Assembly: GCA_028751875.1 (NCBI GenBank)
Contig: CM054162.1
Span: 2,161,844-2,225,843, forward strand
Direction: 5' to 3'
Source of the DNA: Rapana venosa
Lineage: Eukaryota; Mollusca; Gastropoda; Neogastropoda; Muricidae
DNA length: 64,000 bases
Below, one piece after another: positions 59,036 through 64,000 of this stretch (its first letter is position 1; the number at the start of each line of letters is the position of its first letter). The notes under the pieces are model-generated. The model ran no database searches and was not told the origin of the DNA. It saw nothing but the letters and a program-made list of their open reading frames with translations. A program made the position numbers and the translations under genes.

Positions 59036-59164
59036 AAAAAAAACCCCAAAAATTTCTAAAAAATAAAAATTTGTGGGGCGGGATTTGGGCCCCCTTTGGT
59101 TTTTACATTTCGCTTGTGATCTTACAGTCCCGGGGGAAACCACTACTAAGGATTTTTTGGAGGA

Positions 59165-59640
59165 AAACCACCCCCCCACCCGTTACAGAACGCCCTTTGC
59201 CGTCATTGACAAAAAACTAAATTACTGTCTAAAAATTCAAGAAGTATCCCTCCATTCGCCTAAGGTCCCTTTGATTGAGACTATAAGACTATAAACTGTG
59301 GTCTTTGAAACCGGGAACCCCCTCGAGAAAAATCTTGCATATTCGTTAAAAAACCCCTTCCGCTTTTTGAAAGAGTAGGCCTTTGTGTGCCCGGTTTGGA
59401 AGGATAACCAAATTTCAAACAGAAAAAAAAAAAAGCCCCGTGGGACGCTGGTAAACGTATTTACCACGCAGAAACATCTTTCGGCACGTTTAAAAACCCC
59501 TTCTGCTTTTCGGAAAGAGTAGTCCAAAGTGTTTCCGGAGGAAAAGGATTTACGAAAAATTTTCAAAAATTGCATTTCACACAGAGGGATATAAGAAAGC
59601 ACTGGGGTGACTTATTCTTTTATCCTCGAAAAAAATTTAA
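59165..59640 (+). mobile_element. Two overlapping or nested SINE-A remnants, degraded
   Basis: One body at 59,170-59,400 (TTGAGACTATAAGACTATAA, CTTTTTGAAAGAGTAGGCC) and a second at 59,450-59,640 (ACGCAGAAACATCTTTCGGC, CGGAAAGAGTAGTCC, TTATCCTCGAAAAAA). Confidence 0.65.
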
Positions 59641-59929
59641 AAATTTGTTTTTTTAAAAATTAGACATCTTCCCGAAGTTTGTTGAAAGGAAAAAAACGGT
59701 TTGCCAAAAAAAGCAAAATCCCTCCCTTTGTGAACCTGGAAGTTAGCCCCAAAAAAAAGATTTTTTTTTAAAAAAAAGAAAAAAAATTCGTCAATTTTTT
59801 GGGGTATTTTTGAACAATGACGCGGACAGAAAAAAGCACGCAGGAAGAAAATAGCACCCCTTGGTAAAAAAAACCCAAAAAAATTTTTTAGTGATATCCG
59901 GGGAGGCAAAATTTTTATTTGTGGATCGG

Positions 59930-60260
59930 TTTGGGTTAAAAGGTAACGCACCTGCCTAGAAAACGAGAAGTCCGAAATGAGGGGGTTCGATCCCCCTTTT
60001 TTGCGAAACTTTACACATTTGGGGAGGGGCCGGGAGTGCTGTGGTCAAGGGGGACTATTCTTCGGATAAGATGACAGACCAAGGGGCTTGTTTTGCATCA
60101 GAATTTTTGTGCACGTAAAAGAACCCACAGCAACAAAAGGAAATTCTCCCAAAAAAACATTTTTTTGGAAAGAAAACCAAACTGATAGGGAAACAAAATT
60201 TGGGAGAAGGAAAAAAGGAAAAAAAAATGGCGAGCATCCCGAATTTTTAGGCAAGGGGAA
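59930..60260 (+). mobile_element. Third SINE family with tRNA-like head
   Basis: Head GTAACGCACCTGCCTAGAAA (box A region) and GGGGGTTCGATCCCCC (box B, near consensus), body GAGTGCTGTGGTCAAGG, then GTGCACGTAAAAGAACCCAC and AGCAACAAAAGGAAATTCTC. I associate the latter motif with a SINE common in gastropod genomes, from memory only. This is the main clue to the organism. Confidence 0.75.
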
Positions 60261-60639
60261 AAAGGTTTTTTTGACTTGAAAAGGGGGTACAAAAAAAATT
60301 GGGAAAATTTTAACACCACACTGTAAATAGCCCCTTTTGAACGCCATATTTTTGTTCTAGGTGGTTAATGTCCCTGCATTCAAAAAAAATATAAAATGGC
60401 ATGATTTTGTTTAACCCCCCCTTGACCCCCCTTCCCGTGGCCAATTCTTGTTGGCCCCCCCCCCAAAACCCCCTTTTACAAAACTTTTCCCCAAAAAGTT
60501 TTGCCCCTTAAAATAGGTTATTTAAAAAATTTTTGAAGGTAGGATTTTTTGGGGCCCGGGGGACGGGGAAAACATAAGGCTAATTTTACTTTTGGGCTTG
60601 CCCTGAAGATTTAGAAATTTTGGGGGGCTAAGATAAAAT
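60261..60639. other. Degraded stretch, nothing recognised
   Basis: Poor-quality sequence with C-, G- and A-runs. No feature seen. Confidence 0.6.
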
Positions 60640-61631
60640 CTCAACTCACCAAAACACTTTACCCCCTTGGGCGGGAAAAACCGGTTTGGGGGGGCCCCAT
60701 GGGCGCGCAAGTGGACCCCCCAAATGGTTTTTTTCCCCCCGGGCTGTTTTCCCGGAGGCTTGGGGACAGTGAGGCCCCCGGGCCCCTCCTTGATGTTGGA
60801 AATCCAGCTTTTGCGTGGTGTCCCGCCTCCTTTCTTCCTTCCCCCCATTCCCGCCCGGACCCTTTTTTGCAGGTGTTAAAAGCCTTTTTGTGTGGCCAAA
60901 CCACTTAAGTTTTTCCCCCGGGTTTGGGCTGTATCTAGCAATGGTTCTTGTTTGCCAGCCAGTCCCCGATTGTGGGCCCCGACGTAGTCATTGGTTTTTC
61001 GGGCCCGTAGGGGATGTTCCGGATCCGCCGGGGGCAAAATTTTTCTTCAAAGGCTTGAATGCGAAAGTTCTAAAACGGCAGTTAAAAGGGCCTGCCCTTT
61101 ACATGTACAAGGCAATGGATTGGGGACGAGTTCCCGTAGAGTCTGACCCTTTGTGGGTTCTGATGTTGGGGTTTTTCCCCCACTTTCGCCACTTAAATCC
61201 CTGGAGGAGAGTGCCACAGCAAGTCTGATCTTCACCTCTTGTGTGCTCGTGCCTTCTTTGGTGATGACTGCTCCAAGGTACTTGAAAGTTTCCACCTCCT
61301 CTAGTGTCTCGCCACTCATCTTGATGCTGGTGGGAGTGGTCGTTGTGGTACTGTTCACTAGGATCTTGCTCTTTTCTGTGCTGATCTCCATACCGTGGGC
61401 TTTGGCTGATGTTTCCAGTCTGGTGGTGAGATCCTGGAGTTCTTCTTCACTGCCGCCCATGAGATCAATATCGTCTGCGAATCGGAGATTGCAGGCTGGC
61501 CTTCCTCCTATTGTGATTGTTGTCTTGAAGCCAAGGAGGGCCTCCTGCATGATGTTCTCCAGGAACACGTTGAAAAGAACGGGGGATAGCGGGCAGCCTT
61601 GTCGAACTCCAACTGAAGTCCGGAAGAACTA
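60640..61631 (-). mobile_element. LINE-B, second insertion, 5'-truncated
   Basis: Minus strand. The 3' end lies near 60,640 (corrupted GAGT tail region). Sequence left of about 61,150 is poor; right of it, clean. On the minus strand it reads MFLENIMQEALLGFKTTITI, RFADDIDLMGGSEEELQDLT (about 61,435-61,495), HGMEISTEKSKILVNST, VETFKYLGAVITKEGTSTQE, then broken C-terminal pieces including WFGH (near 60,895) and WISNI (near 60,800). The intact stretch lacks the frame breaks that LINE-B shows at 39.6-39.9 kb. It is truncated at about 61,631, just after SGVLPDFSWSSTR-like sequence. Confidence 0.9.
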
Positions 61632-61645
61632 CACTTGATGAATTA

Positions 61646-61866
61646 ACTTCTCTCTTTCGGATGAGACTATTAAAAAGTGTCCCGTGTGCGAACGCACGCA
61701 GAAGCATCTTGCCCACACGTTAAATCCTGTTCACTTTTCGGAAGAGTAGTTCATTGTGTACTGGTGGAATGATGACAAAATTGACAAAACTGCATACGCA
61801 CGGAAGCAGGATGTAAAAAAGCACAGAGTTCTTATTCCATTAGCCTCGAAATAAAAGAATAAAAGT
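61646..61866 (+). mobile_element. SINE-A 3' two-thirds, clean
   Basis: TCTTTCGGATGAGACTATTA, GTGTGCGAACGCACGCAGAA, TTTTCGGAAGAGTAG, GCATACGCACGGAAGCAGGA, TGTAAAAAAGCACAGAGTTC and the tail AATAAAAGAATAAAA. It directly abuts the truncated 5' end of the LINE-B copy. Confidence 0.88.
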
Positions 61867-62040
61867 TATGATTTTTTTCATTTATTTTGGTGACAAAATT
61901 AAGATGCAGACTTTCCAATGCTTTATATTCATCTTGTCTACTTATGGCTTTGTAAAAACACTGAAATATTCAGCATCCATATACAGCTTGACAGTAGCAC
62001 CAATACATTTAAAAACAAAAACTAAAAATTTAGCATATGT

Positions 62041-62300
62041 TGGGGCCAGGATAGCATAGTGGTTACAATTATGCGCTCGTGATCTAAACGTCTGCTGTCA
62101 CCACCAGAGCACCCGTTCAAGGGAATGTTTTCCCGGGAATTAACTTCAGTACAGACTCCACTCACCTCAAAGTCCTTTCGACGAAACTATAAACCGAGGT
62201 CCTATGTGCGAACACACTTAAAACATCTTACGCACACATTAAAACCCAATAAGAGTAGGCTTGTGCATGTGGAAAGGAGCAGACAATATAATGTTAACAA
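62041..62300 (+). mobile_element. SINE-A, 5' two-thirds, clean
   Basis: Head GGGGCCAGGATAGCATAGTG with box A-like GATAGCATAGTGGTTA, and CCCGTTCAAGGG at the box B position. Then GGAATTAACTTCAGTACAGA, AAAGTCCTTTCGACGAAACT, TATGTGCGAACACACTTAAA and AATAAGAGTAGGC. No tail. Confidence 0.85.
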
Positions 62301-62370
62301 AATAAATGCAAACACACTGGTGTGTTTAGACAATCTCCTCCGAAGTCAGAATGCAGCTACCTTAAAGGAT

Positions 62371-62385
62371 GGGGGGGGGGGGGGT
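62371..62385. repeat. G-tract
   Basis: A G-rich run with a single T (GGGGTGG), in otherwise clean sequence. Confidence 0.85.
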
Positions 62386-62485
62386 GGAGTGGTCGCATAC
62401 ACAACAATCTCACCTTGGAGAGAGAAGCTTGAGGCTCTAACAGAGGAAACAAAAAAATGGTGTGTACTTACATTTTTGAGTTGTG

Positions 62486-62700
62486 GATACTGCTCTGACG
62501 ACGATGTTGTTCTTGATACTGCTCTGACGACGATGTTGCTCTTGATACTGCTTCGACGACGATGTTCTTCATACTGCTTCGACGATGATGTTGTTCTTGA
62601 TACTGCTCCGACGACGTTGTTGCGCTTAATGCTGCTCCAGCGGCGATGTTGCGACGATGTTGCTCTTGATACTGCTTCGACGACGAATTCTTGGTATTGC
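62486..62700. repeat. 29-bp minisatellite
   Basis: About seven units of GATACTGCTCTGACGACGAT plus GTTGCTCTT. The first three starts are 62,486, 62,515 and 62,544 (exact 29-bp period); later units have indels. The open frame running across it on the plus strand is repeat translation. Confidence 0.92.
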
Positions 62701-62704
62701 TGTG

Positions 62705-63140
62705 TCGTTTATGCTAGCTCTTGATGCGTTTATGCTAGCTCTTGATGCGTTGATGCTGGCTCTTAGTGCTAGCTCTTGATGCGTTGATGCTAGCTCTTGA
62801 TGCGCGATGCAGCTCTTGATGCGTTGATGCAAGCTCTTGATGTATCGATGCAGCTCTTGATGCGTTGATGCAAGCTCTTGATGTATCGATGCAGCTCTTG
62901 ATGCGTTGATGCTAGCTCTTGATGCGTCGATGCAGCTCTTGATGCCCTGATGCAAACTCTTGATGTGTCGATGCAGCTCTTGATGCGTTGATGCAAGCTC
63001 TTGATGCGTTGATGCAAGCTCTTGATGCGTTGATGCTAGCTCTTGATGCGTTGATGCAAGGTCTTGATGCGTTGATGCAAGCCCTTGATGCGTTGATGCT
63101 AGCTCTTGATTTGTTGATGCTAGCTCTTGATGCGTTGATA
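62705..63140. repeat. 21-bp minisatellite with 41-bp higher-order part
   Basis: About twenty units of GATGCGTTGATGCTAGCTCT plus T. In 62,810-62,960 two unit variants alternate (GATGCAGCTCTT and GATGTATC or GATGCGTTGATGCAAGCTCTT), giving a ~41-bp higher-order period. Outside that part 21 divides by three, so frames are open on both strands: MQALDAL heptads on plus (62,988-63,188) and NASRASI heptads on minus (62,912-63,355). Confidence 0.93.
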
Positions 63141-63870
63141 GAAACTGTTGAGAGACGCAAGCCCAGAACTAAGATACGATCCCCATGACAGCTGTCGACA
63201 CCAATGCCAAACTTCTGAGGAATCAGAGCAAGAAGGAAGAGACCCAGAAGGTAGAGAAAGTGCTTGAAGACCATGTATGGGGGCGTGAGGTGTCCCTTCC
63301 CCTCATGAGCACTGTGTGCGAGGGTTGGCAGCCTGTGCCGTTTCAGGACACCCACATCCTACCTCATGCCGTCGGTAACGCGTCAGTCGGATGCGCTGGG
63401 CCTGACTCGCCAGGCGTGTAGCGGCAGTGCAGCGCACTTTCGCTCCTATGACAGGCATCAGTACTTGCTGTCTGAGTGTTTGAAGAAGAAAACGAAGAAA
63501 GAGAAGAAGACAGGGTTGGTGAAATGTCGGAGGGCGGATGTCTCGTCGCATCTAGTCCCTGAAGTGTTTCAAAGATGGGAAGTCATAATGACGCCACTCT
63601 GCTACCTAAGCCCCCAAACTCCTACCTACCTACTGCGCTGTTCAATCCAGAAGAAGACGAAGACGGCCATGGATTGTTCTAGATCCCTGGGCATCGGAAC
63701 CAGGCAGTGAGTGCACTAGGTCTGCCCTTCAGGGATTCGGTGAAGCACTTTCTCCTATCTCCCATTCTAAACCCTTCAAGCCCCATACATCGGACATCTG
63801 TCTACTGAGTCATGGGGATCTTGGACAATGTTCTGGGTCATGCGCTCAAACATTGTGGCCGTGGCATCTT
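63141..63870. other. Clean, GC-richer stretch with short unassigned open frames
   Basis: Plus-strand frames of 78 codons (63,185-63,421, starting MTAVDTNAKLLRNQSKKEET) and 114 codons (63,366-63,710) are not microsatellite translations, and base composition is more balanced than elsewhere. I recognise neither. They could be part of a decayed mobile element or an exon; there is no splice or homology evidence I can give. Confidence 0.3.
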
Positions 63871-64000
63871 CATGATCTCTGGTGAGGAGGTTGATGATCA
63901 CTGGGTGAAGATCTGGTGACAAAGACCATGAATGGCGTCTCCATGATCTCTGGTGAGGATGGTGACGATCATCGTCGAAGATCTGCTGACAAAGATCATG
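63871..64000. repeat. 71-bp tandem repeat running off the window
   Basis: CATGATCTCTGGTGAGGA occurs at 63,871 and 63,942, each followed by GATCA, then GAAGATCT and TGCTGACAAAGA or TGGTGACAAAGA. Two copies are visible, 71 bp apart, and the array probably continues beyond 64,000. Confidence 0.85.

Overview
This is eukaryotic, repeat-dominated, non-coding DNA. I find no intact host protein-coding gene, rRNA, CRISPR array or bacterial-type operon. Long CA/GA/TATC microsatellites, tRNA-headed SINEs, several non-LTR retrotransposon families and a SINE core around GTAAAAGAACCCACAGCAAC (a motif I associate with gastropods) suggest a lophotrochozoan, most likely a marine snail. That assignment is inference from memory. 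Nearly all long open frames are translated microsatellites or retrotransposon remnants.

Layout. 1-5,470: microsatellites around a tandem array of about 1.65 kb units (three copies). 5,470-18,815: locus copy 'A', clean sequence. 18,816-19,315: 500-N gap. 19,316-31,500: very poor sequence (inflated homopolymers, many indels) with a still readable LINE reverse transcriptase at 20.4-22.1 kb. 31,500-35,490: a degraded further copy, 'A-prime', matching A from 5.6 to 11.1 kb. 35,970-44,226: clean copy 'B', matching A from 5.5 to 12.26 kb. 44,230-56,455: degraded copy 'B-prime', which restarts inside B's LINE (equivalent to about 38.83 kb), repeats B to its end by about 50.03 kb, then continues as the equivalent of A 12.27-18.8 kb. 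56,456-61,200: degraded SINE and LINE fragments. 61,200-64,000: clean sequence with a LINE fragment, SINEs and 29-bp, 21-bp and 71-bp tandem repeats.

The same locus is therefore written three to four times. B-prime beginning in the middle of what B has just presented, exactly where base quality collapses, is best explained as an untrimmed assembly overlap (false duplication). A and B look like two haplotypes or recent paralogues: they differ by a 1.8-kb LINE insertion with a target-site duplication (B only), by a 298-bp SINE with a 10-bp target-site duplication (A, absent from B-prime), and by minisatellite copy number.

Mobile families (my labels). LINE-A: jockey/I-like reverse transcriptase with an LADD active site. 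LINE-B: RTE-like, FADD, ending in a (GAGT)n tail. LINE-C: CR1/jockey-like, FADDTTF. LINE-D: a C-terminal remnant only. SINE-A: about 340 bp, tRNA-like head, AATAAAA tail. SINE-B: about 300 bp, tRNA-like head, (CTTTAC)n tail. The best candidates for undescribed biology are the two SINE families with dated presence/absence sites, and a 47-bp minisatellite in which each unit carries a CACGTG E-box and, in several units, a perfect 10+10 bp palindrome. I see no novel multi-gene system.
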